A stretch of DNA of 64,000 bases, taken from Agrobacterium tumefaciens. GTDB taxonomy: Bacteria; Pseudomonadota; Alphaproteobacteria; Rhizobiales; Rhizobiaceae. The stretch covers positions 2,120,501 to 2,184,500 of the forward strand of contig NZ_CP039889.1 in NCBI RefSeq assembly GCF_005221325.1, given 5' to 3'. The number at the start of each line of letters is the position of its first letter. Position 1 is the first letter of the stretch. Both the position numbers and the translations under genes were made by a program. Under the pieces are notes generated by a model that had not been told where the DNA came from, ran no database searches, and saw only the letters and a program-made list of their open reading frames with translations. Below, one piece after another: positions 34,068 to 43,520 of this stretch.

Positions 34068-35837
34068 TCAGGCTGTGTCGAAAGACACCCACCTGTTCCG
34101 ACCAGTTTCTTTAGCGTTTAGCAGCGCCGCGTCCGCCCGTTCCAATACGCTTGTTACAGTCCCGGCGCCGGGCGCCGTGGCTACACCGACGGATATGGTA
34201 ACCGGGTCAAGCAAGCGGCCCCGGTACGTGAAGGGCGCGCGCTCGACGGCGTGTCTGAGCTTCTCTGCCAGAGCCTTTGCATACTCGATACTCGCGCCCG
34301 GCATCAAGACGGTGAACTCCTCGCCGCCGAAACGGAAGAGTTCACCGCGGTCGCCGATCGCTTCCGAGAGGACCTGGGCGACATATTGCATCACCGCATC
34401 ACCGGCGTCATGGCCGAAACGGTCATTGAAGCGCTTGAAATGGTCGATATCGACCATCAGGCAGGCAAGTGGATCATCTGGCTTCTCAATATGCCGGTTC
34501 AGAGCCTCATCGAGAGAGCGACGGTTCAGAAGGCCGGTCAAGGCGTCCTGCTTTGCCATGCCGACCAGGCGCTGCCGCAGCTGGAGGTTTGCGACGGCGA
34601 GGCCGATATTCTCTGCAAGCAGCTCGAGATATAAACGTTCCGTCTCCAGCGTTGCGGATTTCTCGGAAACCTCGAGATACAAAAGGCCCACGGTGTCGCC
34701 CAATGCCGTCAGCGGTATACAAAGTCCGGTTCCGAATTCACCGTGAATATGATGGCAGACGACGTCGTCTCCATCCGGGTTGCTGATGTGCGGACGCCCG
34801 CGACGCAGAGCCCAACAGTCATCGATTGCAAAATCCGGCGCGGAGAACGACGGAGCGGACCATTGCCCGGTCGAGTGGAGGAGTGAACTGTTTTCCTTCA
34901 GCACGAGCAGGCGGCCTGCTATCGCCGGGAAAATCTGCGGCATGAACTTTGAAACGACGTCGGATAGTTCAGGCTGGTTCTGACATGCCTGGATCCGGTG
35001 CATCATCTGCAGGATGAGATCCTTGATACGCTGGTTCTTGCGGTGCTCCGCGTCAAGCCGTTCCCGTTCCAGCCCGTTGCTGCGGAATATCCTGATTGCC
35101 TCGTTCATCTCCCCGATTTCGTCACGCCGCCCCTCGTCGGGCACATCGATGCTATAATCCTGCCGGGCAAGACGCTTGACGATGTTGCTCATTTTTATAA
35201 GGGGTACTGCAACACGTCTGCTGAGGACAAAATAAAGAACCGCCAGGAACATCAGGGCAGTCAGGGCGAGCATCACCTTGGCGATCGATCCGTAAAAATC
35301 GCTCCGATTTTTCGCCTGCTCGATTGTTGCCTGCGTGCGGGCCGCGATCGTCTCCCTGAGTGTCGCGACGGTGTTTAGCAGGCCCGAATGTCGCTGATAG
35401 TATTCATCGCCGAATAAAATTCCTTGCGCATCGTTCTGACGCCCGGCCCGATATAGGCCCACGGCTTCGCGCTCCATGTCATCAAGTGCGTCGGCGCTTG
35501 TTCTTATGGTCTGAAACAATTTTTCCTCTGACGAGGAAACGCCGTGTGCGGCCAGTTTATCAAGATTGCTTTCGAGACGTTTTTCCTGGTCTTCATCGAC
35601 GTGGAATTTTGCCAGATGCTGCTCGTCACCGCGCATGACATAAAGGCGCGCTTCCTCGGAGCGTTGATCTGCGGTGATCGCCAGCTCCTCGGCAAGATCG
35701 TTGAGGTCAAGGTGATCCTGTATCGCCGCCCGCTCCTGCGAAGCGCTTCTGGCCGATAATATGAACGTGGTGGCCGATACCGTCGTGAATATCAGCGTAA
35801 CGGCATAAGCCAGATTCGTGATGGTGTTCAGTCGCAT
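34068..35837 (-). CDS. Membrane diguanylate cyclase (sensor-HAMP-GAF-GGDEF)
   Basis: 589-residue signalling protein. Two transmembrane segments (about 8-28 and 185-205) bracket a helical periplasmic sensor with many Glu/Arg heptads. A HAMP domain follows (RRVAVPLIKMSNIVKRLARQDYSIDVP), then a GAF-like domain (about 270-420), and a GGDEF domain with the active motif FRFGGEEF and DALTGLLNRRS. It should make cyclic di-GMP; an RxxD inhibitory site is not evident. No EAL domain is present. The ATG at 35837 replaces a GTG 24 bp upstream. Confidence 0.9.
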   Translation of the reverse strand: MRLNTITNLAYAVTLIFTTVSATTFILSARSASQERAAIQDHLDLNDLAEELAITADQRSEEARLYVMRGDEQHLAKFHVDEDQEKRLESNLDKLAAHGVSSSEEKLFQTIRTSADALDDMEREAVGLYRAGRQNDAQGILFGDEYYQRHSGLLNTVATLRETIAARTQATIEQAKNRSDFYGSIAKVMLALTALMFLAVLYFVLSRRVAVPLIKMSNIVKRLARQDYSIDVPDEGRRDEIGEMNEAIRIFRSNGLERERLDAEHRKNQRIKDLILQMMHRIQACQNQPELSDVVSKFMPQIFPAIAGRLLVLKENSSLLHSTGQWSAPSFSAPDFAIDDCWALRRGRPHISNPDGDDVVCHHIHGEFGTGLCIPLTALGDTVGLLYLEVSEKSATLETERLYLELLAENIGLAVANLQLRQRLVGMAKQDALTGLLNRRSLDEALNRHIEKPDDPLACLMVDIDHFKRFNDRFGHDAGDAVMQYVAQVLSEAIGDRGELFRFGGEEFTVLMPGASIEYAKALAEKLRHAVERAPFTYRGRLLDPVTISVGVATAPGAGTVTSVLERADAALLNAKETGRNRWVSFDTA

Positions 35838-36138
35838 GATGATGCCGTCTGCTAACCGCACATTCTGACTAACCTCAGGGGCGGAGTGTGATTTGGAGTC
35901 TGGTTGTTCTAGGCCACGCCGTCAAACGGGAAGTCAACATGCGGTTAACCGTCCATGTGATCTGTGGCAACCAAGGTCTGTCGACAATCGCGTCATTCGT
36001 GCGGTGAGGGCGTGTCTGCAACCACGGGAGCGTGGCAGATGTGGCCGGTTCTACAGTGGTCTGCGCAACCCGAAAATTAAATTTTACGCGCCATCACGAA
36101 GCCGTGAAACCTTTCAACACATCGTTCGTTAAGCGCCC
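35838..36138. other. Intergenic region between divergent GGDEF and ABC exporter genes
   Basis: About 300 bases with no convincing gene. It must hold the promoters of the two divergent genes. A short AT palindrome AAAATTAAATTTT occurs at 36073-36085, about 55 bp before the exporter start. I see no terminator or repeat. Confidence 0.4.
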
Positions 36139-38088
36139 ATGAATGACGATGACGCAAGACCGAAACCGGTCGTTGGTGCCGACGAGACTGGTACCCAAAC
36201 CGCATCCGCAAAGGGTGCTCCTGACACCGATGATCCGCCTCCGCCGGAGGAGATGGAACCTGCTTCGGACTTGACCCCGGAGCAGGCGGAGGAGGTTCGC
36301 AGGAAATATCTGCTGAAACGCTTCTGGATCAGCGCCCGAGGTTTCTGGAGCCGGCGCGGCGATGCGCTCGCATGGCCGTTCACGCTCGGACTATTGGTGA
36401 TGATCGGTATAAATGTCGGCTTCCAGTATGGCATCAACATCTGGAATCGCGGGATTTTTGACGCCATCGAAAAACGGGACGCATCGACGGTTTATTTCCT
36501 CGCATCCATATTCCCCGCGCTGGTCCTCGGTAGCGTCGTCATCGTCACCTCACAGGTCTATGTGAGGATGCGTATCCAACGGCGCTGGCGTTCCTGGCTC
36601 ACGAAGGGGCTCGTTGGCAGGTGGATCGCAAATGGCCGTTACTATCAGCTGAACCTGATCGACGGTGACCACCAGAATCCCGAAGCAAGGCTCTCGGAGG
36701 ATATGCGGATAGCGACGGAGGCGCCGGTGGACTTTGTTTCCGGTGTCATCGCAGCCTTTGTCTCTGCCTCCACCTTTATCGTTGTCTTGTGGACGATTGG
36801 CGGCGCCCTGACGCTGTCGATCGGCGGTGTCTGGGTCACGATCCCGGGTTTTCTGGTCGTCGCAGCCGTTATCTATGCGTCCATCACATCCACCGCCATA
36901 GCCTTCATTGCCCGCAACTTCGTCAAGGTTTCCGAAGTCAAAAACCAGGTTGAGGCTGAATTCCGCTACACGCTCACGCGCGTCAGGGAAAATGGTGAGA
37001 GCATCGCCCTGCTAGGCGGCGAGGAGGAAGAACGAAGCGATCTCGACAAGAGGTTCGGCAATGTCCGGCGGCAGTGGCGTCTCATGGCGCAGCAATATAT
37101 GCGCACAACGGTCGTCTCGAATGGATCGATGCTGATTGCACCCGTCGTGCCGCTTCTTCTGTGTGCCCCGAAGTTTCTCGATGGAAGCATGTCGCTCGGC
37201 GAAGTCATGCAGGCCGCTTCCGCTTTCACGATCGTCCAGTCCGCGTTTGGCTGGCTGGTCGACAATTATCCGCGTCTTGCGGACTGGAATGCGTGCGCCC
37301 GACGTGCTGCATCGCTGATGATGTCGCTCGATGGTCTCGAACGGGCTGAAAAGAGCGATACGCTCGGCCGTATAGTGCGCGGCGAAACGGAAGGGGAGAC
37401 GATGCTCAGCCTCAAGGATGTTTCCGTTTCCCTGGGTGACGGCACGGCCGTCGTCAAGGAGACGGACGTTGAAATCGGCTCCGGTGAGAGAGTGCTGGTC
37501 GCAGGGGAGTCCGGATCTGGCAAGAGCACGCTGGTGCGAGCCATTTCAGGCCTCTGGCCCTGGGGTGGAGGAAGCGTCAATTTCCGCGCCGGCAGCCGGC
37601 TGTTCATGCTGCCGCAAAGGCCTTATATCCCCGCCGGCACGCTTCGTCGCGCTGTCTGTTATCCGCAGCCAGCCGAAACTTGGACATCGGAAGAGATCGG
37701 CGCTGCGCTCGACAAGGTTGGTCTCGGCCAACTCAAGGACAAGATCGAGGACGAGGCGCCCTGGGACCAGACGTTGTCCGGCGGCGAAAAACAACGGCTG
37801 ACTTTTGCACGCCTGTTGCTGAATGCTCCTGATATCATCGTCATGGACGAGGCGACGGCAGCGCTGGACGAGAAAAGCCAGGACAAGATGATGCAGACGG
37901 TGATCGATGAACTGCCCGATGCCACGATCATAAGCGTTGCGCACCGTGCTGAACTGGAAGCATTTCACAGCCGGAAGATCACGCTGGAACGCCGCGATGG
38001 CGGCGCAAAGCTTGTCAGCGATATTGAACTCATTCCGCGAAAGGCCAAAGCGGGGTCCATGCTTCGCAGAATGGTCAAGCGCAAGTGA
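36139..38088 (+). CDS. ABC exporter/importer of the SbmA/BacA-YddA type
   Basis: 649-residue membrane ATPase in which the transmembrane domain (about 70-380) precedes a nucleotide-binding domain (Walker A GESGSGKSTLV, LSGGEKQRLTFARLLL, Walker B IIVMDEATAALDE). The transmembrane part matches SbmA_BacA (WNRGIFDAIEKRDASTVYF, LTKGLVGRWIANGRYYQLN, NPEARLSEDMRIATEAPVDF). Homologues (YddA, Rv1819c, rhizobial ExsE-like proteins) move cobalamin, peptides or unknown solutes. The proline- and acid-rich N-terminus (residues 1-45) is probably disordered. Confidence 0.88.
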   Translation: MNDDDARPKPVVGADETGTQTASAKGAPDTDDPPPPEEMEPASDLTPEQAEEVRRKYLLKRFWISARGFWSRRGDALAWPFTLGLLVMIGINVGFQYGINIWNRGIFDAIEKRDASTVYFLASIFPALVLGSVVIVTSQVYVRMRIQRRWRSWLTKGLVGRWIANGRYYQLNLIDGDHQNPEARLSEDMRIATEAPVDFVSGVIAAFVSASTFIVVLWTIGGALTLSIGGVWVTIPGFLVVAAVIYASITSTAIAFIARNFVKVSEVKNQVEAEFRYTLTRVRENGESIALLGGEEEERSDLDKRFGNVRRQWRLMAQQYMRTTVVSNGSMLIAPVVPLLLCAPKFLDGSMSLGEVMQAASAFTIVQSAFGWLVDNYPRLADWNACARRAASLMMSLDGLERAEKSDTLGRIVRGETEGETMLSLKDVSVSLGDGTAVVKETDVEIGSGERVLVAGESGSGKSTLVRAISGLWPWGGGSVNFRAGSRLFMLPQRPYIPAGTLRRAVCYPQPAETWTSEEIGAALDKVGLGQLKDKIEDEAPWDQTLSGGEKQRLTFARLLLNAPDIIVMDEATAALDEKSQDKMMQTVIDELPDATIISVAHRAELEAFHSRKITLERRDGGAKLVSDIELIPRKAKAGSMLRRMVKRK

Positions 38089-38164
38089 GGTGGGCCAGGC
38101 CATATCGCTGGAGCAGGAGATATCGGTCTTTTAGTTTGGAGCATGTCGATCCAAGGTTTTTGAC

Positions 38165-39109
38165 CTAGAGCATAATCTTATATGCTACGTCGTGAGTGGC
38201 CACAAACGCCTCTCCAGACGCCGTCACCCAGCCGCGGAACATGCCCGGTGTATTGTACGGAGCGGCAATGCCGCCTTCGGCATCAATCGCCACAAGCCCG
38301 GCACCGATATCATGGGGAGCCAGATCCTTATGCACGAGATTTCCGGCAGCGGTCTCCAGATCCTGCCCGAGATAAGCGACGCGGGACGCGATCTCGTGGC
38401 CGACGACATAACGGATGAAAAATTCGCCCTTGCCGGTGCCGGAGACCGCGCAGGCGCCATCACGCGCATAGGTGCCGGCGCCGATCACCGGGCTGTCACC
38501 CACGCGGCCGTCCGGCTTGTTGGTGTAGCCGCCGGTCGAGGTGGCTGCGGCAAGATGCCCTGCCGCATCGAGTGCAACCGCACCCACGGTTCCATGCTTT
38601 TCGTTTTCCGTCGCTTCCGTACCCGTGGCTGCATGGCGCTTCATGGCCGCCAACGCCTCAAGGCGTTTTTGCGTGGTGAAATAGGATTGGGGTTCTGTGG
38701 CCAGACCCTTTTCCTCGGCAAAGCGATCCGCGGCCTCTCCCGTCAGATAGACGGCACGTTCATCCGCCATCAGCGCGCGGGCCGCCTTCACCGGATTGCG
38801 AATGGCGCGGGATGCACTGATTGCGCCTGCCGCCAGCGTGGCCCCATCCATGATTGAGGCATCGAGTTCGTGAATGCCGTTTTCGTTGAGTGCGGCACCA
38901 TGCCCGGCGTTGAAATGCGGGCTGTCCTCCATGACGACGACCGCTGCCTCGACCGCTTCAATCGCTGTCCCGCCCGCTTTCAGCACTCCATATCCGGCCC
39001 GCAACGCCGCTGCCAGATCGTCGCGTGCGGCCGCCCATTCCTCTGAAGTCATGCTGTCTTCCGGCATCACGCCACAACCACCGTGAATGGCCAGTGCGAT
39101 CTTCGTCAT
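38165..39109 (-). CDS. Isoaspartyl peptidase/L-asparaginase (type 2)
   Basis: 314-residue N-terminal-nucleophile hydrolase that cleaves isoaspartyl dipeptides and asparagine. The autoprocessing site is HG-TVGAVAL, with nucleophile T174. The start MTKIALAIHGGCGVMPED is characteristic of the plant-type family. The ATG at 39109 is preferred over an upstream in-frame start for that reason. It is the last gene of the hydantoinase/importer operon, 45 bp after the hydantoinase-A gene. This suggests the operon degrades an Asp- or Asn-containing cyclic compound. Confidence 0.91.
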   Translation of the reverse strand: MTKIALAIHGGCGVMPEDSMTSEEWAAARDDLAAALRAGYGVLKAGGTAIEAVEAAVVVMEDSPHFNAGHGAALNENGIHELDASIMDGATLAAGAISASRAIRNPVKAARALMADERAVYLTGEAADRFAEEKGLATEPQSYFTTQKRLEALAAMKRHAATGTEATENEKHGTVGAVALDAAGHLAAATSTGGYTNKPDGRVGDSPVIGAGTYARDGACAVSGTGKGEFFIRYVVGHEIASRVAYLGQDLETAAGNLVHKDLAPHDIGAGLVAIDAEGGIAAPYNTPGMFRGWVTASGEAFVATHDVAYKIML

Positions 39110-39154
39110 ATGCTCACTCCCTCGTCGCCCTGCCACCGGCAGTGCCTCTTACAA

Positions 39155-40693
39155 TCAATGAAAGGCGATATCGCCGATGACCCGCACGCGAACACGCCGC
39201 GCACCGCCAGGCAGATAGGCGATCGGAATATCCTCCACCTCAAGCGTCTTGAGGCTCGCCCGCTCCGCGCCTGAAGCAACCGCCGCGTTCTGCGCCTCGG
39301 TCTCGGCTTTCGCAAGTGCCTCATCGCGGCTCAGTCCGGAAAACACCTGATCGACCTCGCCGGAAACCTGCGCCATCGCCGCACCGAGTGCATTTGCGAC
39401 GCCGGCATTTTCCACACGCAGCACTTCCGACGCACCCGGAACCGTCTCGGGAATCAGGAACGCCCCGCCGCCCACGGCAACCAGCGGCACGTCTTCGGCA
39501 GACGTTTTCATCTGATCGAAACTGTCGGCCACCATGTCGCGGATACGTTGAAGCGTGGCCCGCACGAAAGACGGATCGAGACCTTTCACACGATCGCGGT
39601 CACCCATCTCGATCAGACCTGCGGCAACGGCGATATCCGACGTTGTCAGCGTCTCACCGCCGAAAACACGGGCTTCCGTGAGGATGCGATAACCGACCGA
39701 GCGCGGGCCGATCTTGCCCGTCTCAGGGTCAACGATGGTGCCGCCCCCCAGCGCAATCGGCAGAAGATCGGGCATACGGAACAAAGTCCGCACACCGCCG
39801 ATATGAACGATATTGTTCGCCTCCCGCGGAAAACCACCAACAAGGCAGCCGATATCGGAGGTAGTGCCGCCGACATCCACCACCATGGCATCGGTTAGCC
39901 CGGTGAGGAAGGCTGCACCACGCATCGAGTTCGTTGGGCCTGAAGCGAAGCTGTGCACCGGGTTGGCAGCGGCGACATTCGCGAGCGCCACGGTGCCGTC
40001 ATTCTGGGTCAGATAGAACGGGGCCTTCACACCGGCTTCGCGCAACGCATCCGAAAATGCCTGGACGGTTGTCTTGCCAAGTGTTTGGAGTGCCGCGTTC
40101 AGCAGGGCGACATTTTCCCGCTCCAGAAGCCCGATGCGGCCAAGCGTATGGGAGAGCGTGATACGCGCGTCGGGGATGACCGAGCGAACGATTTCCGCTG
40201 CCCGCACTTCGCATGCGGTTGTCAGCGGCGAGAAGGTTGCCGAAATAGCGATGGAGGTGATGCCCGCATCGCGGATTTTCATCGCGGCCTCCCGAATTTC
40301 ATCGGGGATCATCGGCACCAACGGGCTGCCGTCATATTCATGGCCACCATGGACCATGAAGATCAACGGATCGACAGCATCGTATAAATCTTTTGGCCAG
40401 TCGCACATGGGCGGCAGCGAAGAACCGGTCGGCAGAGCGATGCGGATGGCGGCAATCCGTTCCAGCCGGGCGCGCTCCACCACCGCATTGGTGAAATGGG
40501 TGGTGCCGATCATCACCGCATCGATCGGTCGGTCCGCCGCGCCGACATGGCCAGACACATGCGCGAGCGCGGCCTTTACGCCCGACAGAACATCCTGCGT
40601 GGTCGGAACCTTGATGGAGGCGACAATGGTGTCTCCATCGATCAAAACGGCATCCGTATTGGTGCCGCCAACGTCAATACCGATGCGTTTCAT
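39155..40693 (-). CDS. Hydantoinase/oxoprolinase A subunit-like protein (copy 1)
   Basis: 512-residue protein of the HyuA family (Hydant_A). It has the actin-like ATPase motifs GIDVGGTNTDAV at the N-terminus, VVDVGGTTSDIG in the middle and VAVGGGAFL late. ATP-dependent ring opening of hydantoin-type lactams is the family reaction. It has no HyuB (hydantoinase B) partner; instead it is coupled to a DUF917 gene by a 4-bp overlap. A second copy lies at 44647-46221. The two copies share long identical stretches, such as QNDGT and FASGPTNSMRGAAFLTGL. Confidence 0.9.
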   Translation of the reverse strand: MKRIGIDVGGTNTDAVLIDGDTIVASIKVPTTQDVLSGVKAALAHVSGHVGAADRPIDAVMIGTTHFTNAVVERARLERIAAIRIALPTGSSLPPMCDWPKDLYDAVDPLIFMVHGGHEYDGSPLVPMIPDEIREAAMKIRDAGITSIAISATFSPLTTACEVRAAEIVRSVIPDARITLSHTLGRIGLLERENVALLNAALQTLGKTTVQAFSDALREAGVKAPFYLTQNDGTVALANVAAANPVHSFASGPTNSMRGAAFLTGLTDAMVVDVGGTTSDIGCLVGGFPREANNIVHIGGVRTLFRMPDLLPIALGGGTIVDPETGKIGPRSVGYRILTEARVFGGETLTTSDIAVAAGLIEMGDRDRVKGLDPSFVRATLQRIRDMVADSFDQMKTSAEDVPLVAVGGGAFLIPETVPGASEVLRVENAGVANALGAAMAQVSGEVDQVFSGLSRDEALAKAETEAQNAAVASGAERASLKTLEVEDIPIAYLPGGARRVRVRVIGDIAFH

Positions 40694-41766
40694 GGGAATA
40701 CCGATCTGAAGTCAATGTCATAACCGAAGGCGCGCGGGCCGACGGCGGCGATGCCGGCAGGCGTCGTCAAAAGTTCCGGCGCGGGCAGGGCGACAACCGT
40801 GACACGCTGGCCGTAACGCACGGATTCCGTGCCGATGGCGCCGCCGGAAACCGTGTCGAGAAGGCAGAGCAGGTCAGGCGTCATGCCGACTGGCTGGCCA
40901 TCTCGGAAGGCGACCGCCCATTCGTTCTGGAATGCGAGTTCCATGCGCGAACCACGGTCGGCATCGATACCTTCAATGGTCGTGCTGCCGCGCAGGAAAC
41001 CACCCGTGGTCTCGCGAGCTACATCCACCACCTTGCCGCGGAACAGCTGCTTGCCGCCCTCGTGGCCGAGAACCGCCTGAACCGGATCGTCATGGCGCGC
41101 ACGCGCCTCCATCACCGCGCGCCCGAGTTCGGTCGCCTTGGTGACGGTGTAATGAATGCCCCACTCCTTCACTTCCTTGCCGGTGCGCGGGGCCTTGCAC
41201 GTGGCGGCGGTGGAACCGACCTCGGTGCAGACCTTGCGCGAAATGCGCTCCATCCATTTCCATGAAGCGGCGCGCGTCACGATTACCTCATTGTCGCGCA
41301 CATCGACCAGCGACAGCGGAAACATCGGCAGGTTGCCGATGGCGAAGGACGTCATCTGCGCTTCCGGATAGGCCCGTCCCATGGCGTCTGCGTTAACGAC
41401 CGGCCGGTCGAGCACGGCGGCGGCGAGGAAAGACGACAGCGCATTGGAGCCGCCGATCTCCACGCTCATGATCGCCCGGAACGGCTTGCCGAGATAATCC
41501 TCCATGACCTCAACAGCGCGGGCGAGATGCACGGGGTCTCCCAGCCGCTCCTGACCGACAAGCGGCGCACCCATCTTGGAGACGACGGCCACCATGTCGT
41601 CATCGGCAAGCGCCATGGGATCCATGACCTTCACCCGTCTGCCCTCGGCATAGAGACGCCGCAGATTGAGCGTCGAGATATAGGGGTTGCCGCCGCCACC
41701 CGTTCCCAGAATCCAGGCACCGGTGGCCAGAGGTTCGATATCGTCTTCGGAAAATTCCTCGATCAT
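40690..41766 (-). CDS. DUF917 family protein (copy 1)
   Basis: 358-residue DUF917 protein, a family now associated with S-methyl-thiohydantoin desulfurase-type activity. The start IEPLATGAWILGTGGGGNPY, a Gly-rich nucleotide-binding-like loop, and EIGGSNALSSFLAAAVLDRPVVNADAMGRAYPE are family blocks. It overlaps the hydantoinase-A gene by 4 bp, so the pair is translationally coupled. It would act with that partner on a hydantoin-like ring. The second copy is at 43521-44654. Confidence 0.87.
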   Translation of the reverse strand: MIEEFSEDDIEPLATGAWILGTGGGGNPYISTLNLRRLYAEGRRVKVMDPMALADDDMVAVVSKMGAPLVGQERLGDPVHLARAVEVMEDYLGKPFRAIMSVEIGGSNALSSFLAAAVLDRPVVNADAMGRAYPEAQMTSFAIGNLPMFPLSLVDVRDNEVIVTRAASWKWMERISRKVCTEVGSTAATCKAPRTGKEVKEWGIHYTVTKATELGRAVMEARARHDDPVQAVLGHEGGKQLFRGKVVDVARETTGGFLRGSTTIEGIDADRGSRMELAFQNEWAVAFRDGQPVGMTPDLLCLLDTVSGGAIGTESVRYGQRVTVVALPAPELLTTPAGIAAVGPRAFGYDIDFRSVFP

Positions 41767-41839
41767 GCGTCATCCTCGGGCATGCCACAGCCGTTCCGGC
41801 CGCAGGCGATGCTCCTTCCCTTTGTCGTTCTGGTCTCAT

Positions 41840-41863
41840 CGGTCCCGCCCTGAGGCGGGGCCG
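41840..41863. terminator. GC-rich intercistronic hairpin after the binding-protein gene
   Basis: CCCGCC (41844-41849) pairs with GGCGGG (41854-41859) around a CTGA loop; the stem extends through a T-G wobble to CGG/CCG at the base. It lies between the binding-protein stop and the DUF917 copy 1 start, in the minus-strand operon. No T-run follows on that strand, so it more likely stabilises the upstream mRNA or partly terminates, raising binding-protein output. Confidence 0.55.
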
Positions 41864-41881
41864 GTTTTCCTGAGGCGGAGA

Positions 41882-43477
41882 TCACTCCGCCTTGCAGTCC
41901 CAATGGAAGTTGGAGAAGTTCAGGTCCCAGCTCTGCATGGGAATGAACTCGTAACCCTGAAGGCACTTGTTCGCCGCATAACGGCGGTTCGGCGCAACCG
42001 CCCAGACGTCAGGCTGAAGGTCAACGATCTTCGTCTGCAGCTCCTTGTAGGTGGCGTTCTGCTCGTTGACATCGGTTGTGGCGCGGACCTTGTCGATCAG
42101 CCCGTCGATCTCCGCATTCTGCAACCATTCCATCGACATCCAGGTACCGGACGCCTTGGAATGATACTGGTTGTAGAACATCGAATCCGGCGACGGATAG
42201 GTCGGCGAGATGTTCACCTGCGTCGATGCAGGCGTCGTTTCGGGCTTGGAAGAAAGCTCGACGATACGGTTCCAAGGCTCCGGCTTGATATCGAGCGTGA
42301 TGCCGATCTGCTCGAGGCTCGATTGCAGAAGCAACGCCACTTCCGCCTCGAAGGCGAGCGACGCGACATAGCTGTTGACCAGCGTGATCTTCTGGCCGGC
42401 ATATTTCGACTTCGCCAGTTCTTCCTTGGCCTTTTCCAGATCGTAGACGCCCGGCTGGATATCGCCGTTATGCGCATCCTTGAACGCGTCAGAGAGCGGG
42501 CCCTTCATATCGAAGCCCGGATAGATCACTTCCTGGATCGTCTTGTAGTCGGTCGCATAGGCGATGGCGCGGCGGACGTGGACGTCGTCGGTCGGATAGA
42601 CCTTGGTGTTGAGCTTGATGACGAAACCGCCGGCGGTACGGGTCTGGATCAGCTTGTAACCCTTCATCCGGCCGATGGATTCATAGGTGTCGTTGCCAAG
42701 ACCGTGCGAGGAAAGGCCGAGTTCACCCTTTTCCGCCAACGCCTTGACGGTGGCGTCGTCGCTGGTCTGCACGAAGCGCACTTCGTCAATCGGCTTGCCC
42801 TTGGTCCAGCCGAGGAAATAATCGGCATTGCGGGCAATGACCATATCGGCGGAACGATTGTAGCTGACGAGCTTGTAGGGGCCGGAACCGGCGGAATGTT
42901 CACCGACATAAGCCTCGCCCCATTTGTCCTCGGGCTTGGCATTGGCTTCGATCAGCGTCTTGTTCATCGCCATCATCAGCGGCGTTGCCGCCATGAAGGG
43001 CGAGAACTGGCGCTCGATCTTCATCACCAGCGTCGCATCGTCAGGGGCAGTGACGTTTTCGGGCTTGAGCACGCCAACGATGAGGTTCGACGGGCCCTTG
43101 TTGATGCCGAGCAGGCGCTGGATCGACCAGGCAAGATCGGCAGCCTTCACCGCCGTGCCGTCCTGGAATTTCGCATCGTCGCGCAGGTGGAAGGTGTAGA
43201 TCAGGCCGTCGTCGGAAATCTCCCAGGATTTCGCCAGATGTGGCACAATTTCACCCTTGGCGTTCACCGTGGTCAGACCGTCATACATATTCACGATGGC
43301 CATGTAGCCGGTGTAGTCAGTCACTTTCGCCGGGTCGAGCGAGCTGAATATCTGCATGGTGTTGACCGCGACCGACACCTTGTCTTCCGCAAGGGCCGCA
43401 GAAGAAAGGACCGGCAACGCGAGCGCCGTGCCGAGCGCCAGTGCGGCGAGACGGGAAGAAAGTACAGGCATTTTCAT
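41882..43477 (-). CDS. Peptide-type ABC solute-binding protein
   Basis: 531-residue periplasmic binding protein of the SBP_bac_5 family with a Sec signal peptide (about 1-30, LPVLSSAALA-ED). Blocks are TFHLRDDAKFQDGTAVKAADLAWSIQRLL, GSGPYKLVSYNRSADMVIARNADYFLG and VRRAIAYATDYKTIQEVIYPGF. GAGGAGA precedes the ATG. It lies between the two hydantoinase-A/DUF917 pairs and supplies solute to the permeases at 47872-49781. Solute unknown; a hydantoin-type compound is the contextual guess. Confidence 0.9.
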   Translation of the reverse strand: MKMPVLSSRLAALALGTALALPVLSSAALAEDKVSVAVNTMQIFSSLDPAKVTDYTGYMAIVNMYDGLTTVNAKGEIVPHLAKSWEISDDGLIYTFHLRDDAKFQDGTAVKAADLAWSIQRLLGINKGPSNLIVGVLKPENVTAPDDATLVMKIERQFSPFMAATPLMMAMNKTLIEANAKPEDKWGEAYVGEHSAGSGPYKLVSYNRSADMVIARNADYFLGWTKGKPIDEVRFVQTSDDATVKALAEKGELGLSSHGLGNDTYESIGRMKGYKLIQTRTAGGFVIKLNTKVYPTDDVHVRRAIAYATDYKTIQEVIYPGFDMKGPLSDAFKDAHNGDIQPGVYDLEKAKEELAKSKYAGQKITLVNSYVASLAFEAEVALLLQSSLEQIGITLDIKPEPWNRIVELSSKPETTPASTQVNISPTYPSPDSMFYNQYHSKASGTWMSMEWLQNAEIDGLIDKVRATTDVNEQNATYKELQTKIVDLQPDVWAVAPNRRYAANKCLQGYEFIPMQSWDLNFSNFHWDCKAE

Positions 43478-43520
43478 TTTTGTTCTCCTCTTTATTGCGG
43501 GTCATTGGCCCCGCTTATGG

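Noticed and set aside
36073..36085. AAAATTAAATTTT palindrome
   Set aside because: Short and AT-only; likely to occur by chance in a promoter-like region, so not claimed as an operator.
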